Shown here piece by piece: positions 21,284 through 31,700 of a stretch of 64,000 nucleotides of DNA (within the stretch, counting starts at the first letter, position 1; each line of letters opens with the position of its first letter). Below the pieces are notes generated by a model. It was not told where the DNA came from. It saw only the letters and a program-made list of their open reading frames with translations, and made no database searches. Source of the stretch: Selaginella moellendorffii (Eukaryota > Streptophyta > Lycopodiopsida > Selaginellales > Selaginellaceae). The stretch covers positions 347,114 through 411,113 of the forward strand of contig NW_003314263.1 of NCBI RefSeq assembly GCF_000143415.4, read 5' to 3'. The position numbers and the translations under genes were made by a program.

Positions 21284-22658
21284 TTAGCGATCGGGTGGCG
21301 GCGAGGATGGGAGAGGAGGCGGCGGCGAAGATGGTAGCGGAGGAGGAAAAGCGTCCTCCATTTCCACATCCTCATCAAACGGGGCAATCCATTCTTCACG
21401 AAAACTAGAAGAACACAAGAGAAAGAATGAAGAACTTGAGCCAAAATCTTTGCTCCTACCTTTTGCTGCCAGCCGCTGCCACTGGAGCCGAAACCATGCT
21501 GTCAGGACGAAACCCCCCCAAAAAAAGAGAAAGCAAAATCAGTTCTTCCAAAGATCGTGGAACTCGCAAAGAACCTCGCAAGAACTCAAGTTACCTCTGA
21601 TCGTGATCGGCTATCTTCTTGCGCGGTGGAGTGATACCCTCCTGCTTGATCTTCAAATACTTGTCTCTCAGCGACGCCACCATCGCTCGTCCCCTCTCGA
21701 CCTCGCCGCGGAGCAATCGAATATCTTCTCTCTGCCTGGCGATGATCACACGATCTCTATTCTCCTCCTGGATCATCGTCTGGACGCTGGCATCGCACTG
21801 CTGCTTGCGCTGGATGCTCGAGTGGACGTCCTCCGCGATCACCATCTTATCCGTGAGCACCCCCGCGTGATCCTTCTCCGCGCGATCTTGCTGCCCGAGC
21901 TTGTGATCCTCTTCCACGCGACCTTGATCTTGCTGCCCGAGCTTGTTCTTGATGATCCCAGTGAGCCACTCGCCGTGAGCAAACGTGCTCTTCCTCCTGG
22001 AGCTCGTCTTCGCGCCACGGGCGATCATCTTTCCCAGGTACTCCGCCCATCGCATCTTGATACCGAGCTTGTACGATCGATCCAGCGCGAGGAGGACCTC
22101 CACCGGCACGCAATGGAAGCACTCGCGGCGGGCGACGAGCTTCACCATAAGCATCATGCAAATCGCCTTCCACGCCTCCACATTCTCGCCAAGAACAAGG
22201 GCATCCACAGAGTAGCCGCGAGAGCTGTACTCCTTGAGATCGAGCACGATCGCGCCCAAGGCCGATCTCTCCTCCTTGGTCAGCACTGCCGAGGTCGAGA
22301 TCTCGCCACCATCGTCGCCGATCGGGAGCCTGGTGGCCGCAGAGACGCTGGCGGCATCGATCACCACGCGCTCACCTCTGACCATGGCGCTGGAGTTCCA
22401 AGGATCGAAATTTGTGAGGAACTCGTCGCAGAGGGAGCGATCGAGGGGCGGGAGGGGCTGCGCCGCGAACTCGTCCAGGCCCAGGGCGGCCAGGATCCGT
22501 CGCGCGCTGGGCTCCGCGAGGATGGGATCAAGATCCACGTCCCAGACCTTGCGGTAGACGAAGCCAGTGGGGATGGCGAACTTGGCCCCGTACCTCTTCC
22601 TCCTCTTCTTGATCATCTTCTCTCCCTGCTGCTGCTGCTGCTGCTGCTGGGCGATCAT
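21284..22658 (-). CDS. Unrecognised lineage-specific gene family, full copy
   Basis: Three exons on the minus strand. The main exon reads from [20 protein letters not shown] (ATG 22658; the frame is open up to an ATG at 22859) to KKIADHDQR at a GT donor near 21596. A short exon (about 21468-21511, PVAAGGSK) and a last exon (about 21284-21403) follow, ending FREEWIAPFDEDVEMEDAFP and a Pro/Ser tail. The core holds LPPLDRSLCDEFLTNFDPW, MVRGERVVIDAASVSAATRL and VEAWKAICMMLMVKLVARRE. The C-terminal part is Arg/Glu-rich and probably coiled coil (REDIRLLRGEVERGRAMVAS). The RG..V.....V....LP pattern loosely recalls the 'putative plant transposon protein' domain, but I cannot confirm it. Two more copies occur in the window. 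Confidence 0.6.
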
Positions 22659-22984
22659 CGCGCGCTGGCCTCGGATCGCCTTGCCTCGCCGATGGAATGT
22701 CCGGAGGGTCCGGAGCTTCTGTGGATGGATTGGGCGATTCTCTGGAGCTACGATCCTCCAACACCGGGGCACATTCCTCGCGAGAAAAAGCTTCGCTCTC
22801 GAGCTCGCGCTGCTGCGCCGATCGATTCGAAAGCGCGGATCACTGCCAGGCCATCGCATTTTCTCTCTCGCGGTTCACTAGCAAAGTATGTCCTTGTGTA
22901 GTACTAAAGGATAAGGTAATTAACTAATTCACGCTAACCGTACCACGCGTCCGTACGTCAAAAACTGCTAGACGAATATTCGAC

Positions 22985-23225
22985 TATGATAATTGAGGAT
23001 GAGAGTGAGAGTAGCCACCACTGCCACCATCGCCATCGTGAGAGTGAGAGTGAGTGTCTATCGTGAGAATGCCGAGTGTGAGTTATCCAACGTTGTGACC
23101 GCCATATGGTCGTGCGACTAGCGTCGTGAGAGCAGTGCCCGTGCCGCCGTGACGATCTTCCATGAGAGGAATAGCCTCCTGTCTATCCACCGTAAGGATT
23201 ATAGCCATGATCCACCACTCTGGTG
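22985..23225 (-). pseudogene. Truncated copy of the HUA2-like gene 3' exons
   Basis: Reverse-strand sequence matches the His/Gly/Ser-rich last exon of the gene at 28514-33791 (gagagtgagagtagccacc units, then gtgcccgtgccgccgtgacgatcttcca). It is followed by a piece matching about 29175-29200 (accgtaag.att.tagcc.tgatccac). Intervening coding sequence is missing and the frame is not kept. It lies beside the full family copy, just as the intact HUA2-like 3' end lies beside the third family copy. Confidence 0.8.
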
Positions 23226-24130
23226 TTCCTGGCTTCTCCTGGGAGCCAACCGAGTCCGAGCAGCTCACAGCCTACGTGGAAGATTTCTTCTGGTGCTTGA
23301 TGGGCTTGATATCCATGGGGATTCGCGATCGCTCGGTGGAAAGCGAGGCAAAGCTACCCCGTGGCAAGCCAACCTCGATGGCATTCTCAACGGCCAGCCC
23401 CAGAGTGCTATCCGGGTAGAAAAACGGGCTTCCAACGTCCAGGCCACGGGAGAGATTGTCTGTCGCATTCTCGAATTTTTTAAGTTCAAGTTCTCTCGGA
23501 CCCTAGAGTGGAGACGCCCTGTTATTCTTCCTCGTCCACGCAGATGCCAATCTTGGGCAAGAGGGAGACCCACACCAATTGCCCCCCTCCTTTGCCAGCT
23601 TCCTGTTCGAGTATGACGGCTTGTGTTGCGTACAGCTTGAACCTTATTGAACTGAGCTCTACTTCCTGTGCTTGAGCATCTAGGCAGGGACCAGGTGCCT
23701 AGCGGGTATGTCGTTTCTGTTTCTTCGTATGCCAGCTTTTCTTTATCATTGTTCTTAGAATCTGTTGCTCTTCAAAAAACACCAGAGGGTGATGGTGAGG
23801 GATGCGTAAACAGCATCCATAATTGAGCGGATTACAAGAGAAATTATGGAACTGCTAAATTACACCTACAGTGGTGGTGTTCAACAGCTTGTTTCTGCTC
23901 GCTCTCCATGGCCCGATTTCTCTGCAACGTGCATGCAGCACTCACAGCGTATCTCCTTCAATGCCTTGAGGACCGACTTTGCTTCTGCGTTCCCATATCA
24001 GTGAGCGCACAAGACTTCACAAAGCCACAGTCCCATGCTACCATGGTGACCTTTTCTTCTTTCTTTCTTTCTAAAGGGGGTCACTGGGAATCCCGGCACG
24101 GTTTAAGGTTAAATCTGAGGACGAGTGCAA
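23226..24130. other. No clear gene; possible eroded exons
   Basis: A minus-strand frame at about 23270-23450 reads SRGLDVGSPFFYPDSTLGLA and then VENAIEVGLPRGSFASLSTE before a stop. This looks like coding remains, but I do not recognise it. The rest to 24130 has only short frames. Confidence 0.35.
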
Positions 24131-24275
24131 GAAGCTTGCTTGGGACATGCTTTGGCTGCTCTGGCTGCTCTTCACAAATTGGGCCTTGTTCAGCGTGATG
24201 TGAGGCTGGACAACATGATCTGGTCTACTGACAGGGTGTGCCGCTTATTCACTTAGAACTTGTTGCCAGGGATTA
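24131..24275 (+). pseudogene. Remnant of a protein-kinase-like catalytic loop
   Basis: One frame reads HALAALAALHKLGLVQRDVR and then LDNMIWSTDRVCRLFT before a stop. It resembles a kinase subdomain VIb loop (HRDxxxxN) with His changed to Gln, followed by a degraded magnesium-binding segment. No other kinase motif is present nearby, so this is at best a small remnant. Confidence 0.35.
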
Positions 24276-24286
24276 AGATGGCACAG

Positions 24287-24690
24287 TCACGGACTACACG
24301 TCGTTGTTAGTGCTGCTCGATCCATTGTCAACCTCCTATCATTGCTAACCGTGGTCAGCTGCTGGAGAAACTTCAATGCCGCGTCTCCACCACTGTCTAG
24401 CCAGTCCCCGCTACTGAAGAGCCCCTGGACTTTGGCAAAAGCTTCCATTGGCAAGCCACCGTTGTCTTCTATCAGCGACGGCACAGGTGCCACAGGGGAC
24501 GAAAATCCATCAGTCTCGCCAAAAAGCACCTAACAAAGAAAAGATCAATTTTGCCATGATTGGTTGAGCTTGCTTACCTCTGCTCGAAAGTCCTTGGAGA
24601 AGCGCTTCTTCCCCTTCAATGTCATCCCGGTTGAGCATCAGGATGTTGGAGCGGATGAAAGCGGTGTTAAACATGCAAAACGTTGGTGAA
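24287..24690 (-). pseudogene. Class II formin (PTEN-C2 region) gene fragment
   Basis: Reverse strand codes FNTAFIRSNILMLNRDDI, then after a frame break KRFSKDFRAEVLFGETDGFS across a GT-AG intron (about 24536-24577), and on to GGLPMEAFAKVQGLFSSGDW and DAALKFLQQLTT. This order is the C2-like part of plant class II formins (PTEN-like domain plus the following linker). A deletion after NRDDIE shifts the frame, and no FH2 domain follows, so the copy is dead. Confidence 0.7.
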
Positions 24691-24759
24691 TCAGAAGTAT
24701 GCTAAGACTTGCTTGAGAAGGTGTTAGAAAAGCTACAGCATGAGTGCAAAACATTTGTC

Positions 24760-26290
24760 CAAGTGCTCAAGAGCCATGGCTCAAGATGCTTTTTCATATG
24801 TGCAAAGGAAGGGGTGTGTAGGTGTCACGATTAATTTCATTATAAGTTTTGGTTAAAAACACAAGAAAATTATGTCCATTACATTTCATTAGAAAATAAT
24901 ATTTATTTATTTATTATTTTAATTTATTTAAAAATTTTACAATAATTATTTTTATAAATTAATCATAAATAAATAAAAGGTAAAATTATATATTACATAT
25001 TATATAAAATTTATAAATAAAATATTGAATTAGCACATATCTAAAATAATGTCTCTCTTTGCTAACCAAATCAATATAAGCATAATATCATATTTTAGAA
25101 CAGTAAACCATGATATCTTACAATAAAGTGATAAAAAATGATACATAAATTTATAAAAAATATTTATTAATTTTAAAATTATTTAATATTAAATTTTTAT
25201 ATTGCATTTGCATATTCAATCTTTGGTGGGAAACAAAAACTATTACAAAAAATAACAACTCATTAATGGTTTACTAAATTTTTTTTACAGTTAGTACAAC
25301 AAACACAACTCTTTCTACTGGGGTAAAATGTTTCACTTGTGGAATTTGATATAATGTATATATATTTATGCAGCTAAAAATTATTGTTGATTAGTTCCTT
25401 ATGTTATATTATTTACAAAGCTTGACCGCAAAAGATCTTGCATATCAAAAATTTATAAACGTTGCAAAGATACTAGTATGCATCCAAAATGCATTAAATA
25501 AGATTTATTTGTGGAATTTATATATAATATGTATATATTTGCCATACCTTAAATTTAACTGATTTTATACCTTTCAAAAAATGTTTTGTCTCTTATAGAA
25601 TGGTGATTGTTTTTGAATATTTCAAAAAAAATATGAAAATGAAAAATATTTAAGGTGGACAAAGTCGTGGTAGTTAGCAATCGTGAATTGCAAGCGTTTA
25701 CCGATGGATCCTTTAAGCGTGGAGTTTTTGGTAGTTATGAAGTATTTATCCTAAGAGTTTTCATGCGACTCGCTTGTGGGAGAAAGACAAACTACGACCT
25801 AAAATAAATTTATTCTTGGTATGTATTGATAAATAAAAATTATTTATTGTAAACTTTATTTTTTGAAAGGTTATGGATATATTTTCTTCTTGAAAAATAA
25901 TGTCTTACCATCTCACTAATAGATTTAATTACAAATGAAATTAACATTATAGCAATTTTAGATATTTTAAAAGTGTAAATAAATAAATAAATATATATAT
26001 ATATATATATTGTAAAAATATTAAATATTTTTTATTTAAATTATTAATTATATTAATATAATTAATTTTAAGTTTTTATTTTTTTTCTATTTTTATAGCT
26101 GCAATTATGTAATTATTAAAGCTATTCTTTTAGAGAATAAAAAGCTATCTTGTATGTCTTTACTATCTTTGGAAACCCTAACTCTCATAAAAGTCTTATT
26201 TATTATCTTCATAGTATCAAACCAAATATGTAAGAATTTCTATAAACAAGTTCCAGAGTCATCCAAGTTTTTTCAAAGTAAGGCACTGTT
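24760..26290. other. AT-rich island, no gene
   Basis: About 1.5 kb of extremely AT-rich DNA with long A/T runs and a (ta)n tract near 25993-26011. No coding frame of note. The sharp base-composition change at both sides resembles the lectin-bearing islands. Confidence 0.6.
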
Positions 26291-26430
26291 TTTGGCAGTT
26301 GGTTGGGGTAAGATTTTCCTGGATGAACACAAGAACAAGTCCTGCTGAAACCCACCGCATATAAAAAATAACAGCGACAAGTTTTTTAAGGAAAAAGCTC
26401 TAAGTTGACACACAGCCACATACTTCAGCG

Positions 26431-27950
26431 ATTGGGTAGCGGCGAGGATGGGAGAGGCGGCGGCGGTGAAGATAGGAAACGCATTCTCCATTTCCACATC
26501 CTCATCAAACGGGGCAATCCCTTCTTTACGAAAACTAGAAGAACACAAGAGAAAGAGTGAAGAAAACCCACAACTTTGATGCAAAATCTATCTTTTCTTG
26601 CCAGCCGCTGCCCACTGGACGCGAATCCATGCTGTCAGGACGAAACCCAAGAAGAAAAAAAAGAAAAAAAAACCCATCAGTCTTCCAAAGATCGTGGAAC
26701 TCGCAAGAACCTCGCCAAACTCCAAGTTACCTCTGATCGATCTTCTTGCGCTGTGGAGTGATAGCCCCTTGCTTGCTCTGCTCTTTCAGCGAGGCCACAA
26801 TCGCTCGTCCCCGCTCGACGTACCCGCGGAGCAATCGAATCTCTTCTCTCAGCTTGGCGGGCTCCCGATCTCTCCCTCCATCCTCCTGGAACGCTGGCAT
26901 CGAGCTGCTGCCTGCGCTGGATGCTCGAGTGAAGATCGCGCGGAGAAGGAGGAGGATCACGCGGGCGTGCTCACGGACAAGATGGTGATCGCCGAGGACG
27001 TCGCTGCCCAAGCTTGTGATCCTCGTCCAAGCGAACTTGATCTTGCTGTCCGAGCTTGTTCTTGATGATCCCAGTGAGCCACTCGCCGTGAGTGCTCTTC
27101 CTCTTGGGGCTCGTTTTCGCGCCGCGGGTGATCATCTTTCCCAGGTACTCCGCCCACCGCATCTTGATACCGAGCTTGCACGATCGATCCAGCGCGAGGA
27201 GCATCTCCACCGGCACGGAATGGAAGCACTCGCGGCGGGCGACGAGCTTCACCATAAGCATCATGCAAATCGCCTTCCACGCCTCCACATTTTCGCCAAG
27301 AACAAGGTCGTGGACAGAGTATCCGCGAAAGGTGTGCTCCTTGACATCGAGCATGATCCTTGACGATGAGCATCGAACATCGAACGCCCAATGCCGATCG
27401 TTCCTCCTTCGTCAGCACTGCCCCGGTGGAAGAAATCTTATCGTGCTCCAAGTCGCCGATCGGGAGCCCGGTGGCCGCAGAGACGCTGGTGGCGTCGATC
27501 ACCACGCGCTCGCCTCTGACCATGGAGCTCCGATGATCGAAGTTTGTGAAGAACTCGTCGCAGAGGGAGCGATCGAGGGGCGGGAGGGGCTGCGCCACGA
27601 ACTCGTCCAGGCCCAGGGCCTCCTGGAGCTGCCGCGCGCTGGGCTCCGCGAGAATGGGAAGATCCACGTCCCAGGAGGAAGCCAGTGGGAGTGGCGAACC
27701 TGGCCCCATTCCTGATCTTCTTCCTCTTGATCGTCTTCTTCCTCTTGATCCTGCTGGGCGATAACCGCGCGCTTGCCTTGGATCGCCTTGCTCCGCCGCT
27801 GAATGTCCGGAGCTTCTTTGGATGCTTTGGATGGATTGGGCGAGCTACGATAGCAAGCTCCTCCAACACCGGGGCACATTCCTCGTGAGAAAAAGTTTCG
27901 GTCGCGAGCTCGCGCTGCTGCGCCGATCGATTTCTATAGCGTGGATCACC
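26431..27950 (-). pseudogene. Third copy of the unknown gene family, frame-broken
   Basis: Matches the copy at 21284-22658 along nearly all its length (LPPLDRSLCDEFFTNFDH, MVRGERVVIDATSVSAATGL, VEAWKAICMMLMVKLVARRE, PFDEDVEME). The equivalent of the MIAQ start codon is GTT (VIAQQDQ), and at least two frame shifts split it into the frames 27354-26971 and 27709-26957. The family stop codon has changed (CGC TAA to TCG CTG), so the last exon reads into the flank. The third-exon intron is still recognisable. Judged a pseudogene. Confidence 0.75.
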
Positions 27951-28059
27951 TCCCACATTGAGCCGTCAAAGAAAAAACGATCAAAGAAAAAAAGAGAAGC
28001 TATACCTCTTCTTCCATCGCTGCTTGCGTGATCAAACTCTCGCTGCAGAACAAGCATTC

Positions 28060-28513
28060 TTCATTGGATCAAAGCTCTCAAGCATTTCTTCATTGGCGGG
28101 CATAGCCGCGAACAGTATATTCTATCAAAGATGCCTTTTGTACGACACAGCTCATACATCCGACAAGTGGAAAAGACGCGAGTTCCGAGTGAAAAGCAGT
28201 ACACCTCGAGGCGTGCACCTGCCGTCTGGTAAGATCTTTTTCTTTTTTTTTTTTTTTTTTTTTTTTTTTGAACAATGGCTCTNNNNNNNNNNNNNNNNNN
28301 NNNNNNNNNNNNNNNNNNNNNNNNNNNNNNNNNNNNNNNNNNNNNNNNNNNNNNNNNNNNNNNNNNNNNNNNNNNNNNNNNNCCCAAAAACTTTTCCTCC
28401 AAACCTTGGACGAATCGGATCACCACCACCACCTCAACGCCTGGAGCAGCGATTTTATGGACAAAGTAAACACAGAAAAGAGAGAGACAGAGAGGAAGAG
28501 AGGTCTCTCGCAC
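28060..28513. other. 3' flank of the HUA2-like gene with poly-T tract and gap
   Basis: Contains a T run of about 25 bases ending at 28269, the gap, and the HUA2-like 3' UTR. A short frame at 28030-28240 continues over the junction with the family copy and has no recognised match. Confidence 0.5.
28283..28382. other. Assembly gap (100 N)
   Basis: Exactly 100 N, the conventional placeholder for a gap of unknown size. It sits just beyond a long T run and close to duplicated blocks, so local order is less certain here. Confidence 0.99.
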
Positions 28514-28760
28514 TCACCAGTTTGGATAGTGAGAGTAGCCATCGTGGTGAGGATGAGAGTGGGAGTAGCCACCGCCGCCACCATCGTGAGAATGAGAGTG
28601 AGAGTGCTGGTATCCACCGCCGCCACCATCGTGAGAATGCGAGTGTGAGTGAGACCGCGAGTATCCACCACCGTCGTGACCGCCATAGTCATGCGAGTAG
28701 CCACCACCAGCGTCGTGGGAGTAGTGCCCGTGCCGCCGTGACGATCTTCCACTGCTTCCA
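28514..28760 (-). repeat. His/Ser/Gly repeat in the last HUA2-like exon
   Basis: Repeating units coding YSHSHSHSHDGGGGG-type sequence. The same repetitive DNA forms the fragment at 22985, so it may have helped unequal exchange. Confidence 0.8.
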
Positions 28761-31700
28761 TGATGCATTTGATGATCCGGAGGTGGCGTCATGTAACCCG
28801 ACGAATAACGCCCGTGGGAAGAATAGCCTCCTGTTCAGCGAGCTTAGTCACGAAGATCACAACCAAAAGAAGAAAAGAGCTTACCATCGTAGTGACTTTG
28901 CATATAATGCGGTCCATTCTGGTGATAGTAGTCCGCCCCGTGATCCCCATATCTGTTATCGTGGTGCGAGTGATAGTAGTGGTCGTCTGGAGCGCTGTGC
29001 ATGTATCGGCTCCTGGGAGACGGCTCGGACCAGTGGCCTCCAGCTTCACCATAAGCCTGGTAAGGATAATCTCCCTGGTAAGAGTGACCATCGGCCGGAT
29101 AGTGCTGTCCACCGTAGTGATGTCCGTGGTGACCGTCGTACTGAGGAGATATCGGACCCGGTGGCATGTCTGAAAATCCACCGTAAGAATTGTAGCCGTG
29201 ATCCACTGGCATGCCGTAGCCTTCGTCACCGTAGACACCCGGGTTGTAGTGCTCGTAAGATTCAGGCCCGTTGGATGGCTGCTGCACAGCGTTTCGAGCA
29301 TGGTGGTAACCTGGAGAGAAGCTGTCTGGATAGGCACCTGGATCGGCTACGTCTTGAGGTGGTGGCGGCGGAGACGAAGGTGGCGGTGGAGGAGGAGTGC
29401 TCGGAGGCGGAGAGGAAGGTAGCGGAGGCGGACTGGGAGGGGGACAGATCGGGAGCGGCGGACCTGTAAGAATGGACGCTGGAGAAACGTACTGCCTTTG
29501 CCAGGTATCCGTCTCTGGCGAGACGTCCTCCATCTCGAGCTCCCCGTCCACGTCTTCCAGGACATGACGATGTCTCTCCACGGGATCGTGAGGTGTAACA
29601 GTCGCAACTGCGTAATCTTCACCGGCGTTTGCTTCCGTTCCACCCGCGTTGGCTTCTTCTTCGTCTTCAAACATACGCGGGATACTGACACCAGGTAACG
29701 TAAAGCTTGCATTGCTGCAAGAACTTAGAGAATTGACAACTCCGAAAGTATAAAACGAGAACTTACCTTCCATACTCGTCGACTTGCATTCCTTCCATTT
29801 CTCGTATGGGATCATCGACGGGGCGTTCGTTTCTAGCAGGCCGTCGGCTCATATTCATAAGCACTCTGTCGCAATTGTGTAGCTCAATCTCACGCATGAA
29901 GTGCCGTATGACAGTCGGGGGAAATACATTTCGTTCATGCCAGAGTTTAAACACCTGCAAGACCACATAGCTTAACTGTCAAGAAGAATGCAGGTATATG
30001 CACAAACCTTACTTTTAAACATTGGCGACGGTTCTCCCTAGCAAAATTCCCCGGTGGTGCTGCAGAGCTTAACAACCGGGGTAAGGCATTGTGTACAATG
30101 TGTCGGTACACGCCAGCGGGTGTACCTGGAACAAAGCACGCAAAGTTAGAACTCCAGGAAAAAGTAAAGGAAAACATGCATCTGTACCTCGCAAATTATG
30201 TGAACTCACAGTAATGGAATCCACAAGAAAGAATAAGTCGATGCGCCGGGATAAGCTTTGCTCCGCTTCCAATCTCTTCGCTATGATATCGATTACCTGA
30301 TAACAGCAACGTCAATACAATATATATGAAAGTCAAAAGGATCGAAAGAAACCTGGTCGGCAAGATTGAGCTTAGCACAATCTATAGCCTGCCGTGTCGC
30401 ACAATGTATGCTCTCTTTGGCGCGAGACAAATTGTCCAGTAACCCCTCAAAGACATTCCTCGCAGTCTCCGCTTCATCATTAGCAGTCGGCAGAGAAGGT
30501 AAATCTTTGCTCGCTCCAGAGGCCTGCTCCATAACAATTTCAGGTCCGGTACCAACATCCATCGGAGTCACAGGTCCTGGTACTTTGGACTGAACTGCTG
30601 CCATTATATACTTCATAGACGTGGATGTATCACCGTCTTTTGACGCCAGCTTCTGCTTCAGCTCCTTGGCAGCTTCATACCTGTAAATGTGAACCAGTTT
30701 TAAGAAGAAACGTTCACTAGATAGCAGAAAATACTTACGCTTTCCGAACATTGTTGTCGCTATGAGGCTTCGACGCTGAAATATCATTCAGCTTGAATGA
30801 ATCCTGATGTCCTGCCGCCTTCGTTCTCAAAGAGCTTGTTCTCGCAGACGTGTGTTCGTTTTCACTCGCTAAAGATTCACCGGAGTGGCTTTCAGTCGTA
30901 CCTCTTTCTGAAACAAGACTGGAGGTTTCCGTTCCATGTCTCACGGGAGAATGCCTCCTCATTTTGGAGTTCGAAGTTTTTGGTTTGTCCGTAGAAAGGC
31001 CCCTAGCCTTCGTCGTACCGGGAGAAGTCTCGGAGATTCCAGGCTTTGAAGAGTGCCGACTGCCACGTCCAGAAGTATCAAGCTTCTCAAGCTGAACCTT
31101 GGTGCCACCTTCGCGTGAAGACTTCACCGTAACAGCATGATCAAAAAGCACTTTGTTTCCTTCTTCTCGAAGTGCCGGAGAAACTGGAGAATATCTCATA
31201 CTTCCGGGAGAGATCTTCGCTGGAGACATACTCTGTAGCCTCTCTAGCGCTGTTTTCGCAAGAGCACCATCCTTTCGATATAAAGAAACCTCAAAGTGGT
31301 TTTCCAGTTTCCTCTTGTCCTCTCCTCTGTGAAACTTCGACAAGTGTGAAGAACGCCCCCACCATGCAGACGGCGAGTTCTTCTCCGGCTGCCTTCTTTC
31401 TTTCGGAGCTCCTTGCCCATCAATAGACAGACGACCTTTGCTAACAGGCTCGTCCCTTCGGACTAGAGACTCCGCGTGAAATCGAGCAATCTGACCGTCA
31501 TCCGCCCTCGGAGACACGGGAGAATACTTCATGTCAGCCATACTTGGAGTTTTAGCTTCTGAGTTTTCCGCGGTGCTTTGAAGCTCGTCACTCTTCGATT
31601 CAAACTCCAGAACACCAGCTTTTACGTCACTCTTGCCCTCGGAAAGATCCATGGAGACGGGCGACAATGCAGAAGACAAGGGAGTCCTATCCTCTGGATT

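Noticed and set aside
21450-22901. Long 483-codon plus-strand frame
   Set aside because: Antisense of the unknown family gene; the minus-strand version has matching splice sites and conserved protein segments in three copies.
27958-29469. 503-codon plus-strand frame crossing the gap
   Set aside because: It runs through the 100-N gap and is antisense to the His/Gly-rich HUA2-like exons.
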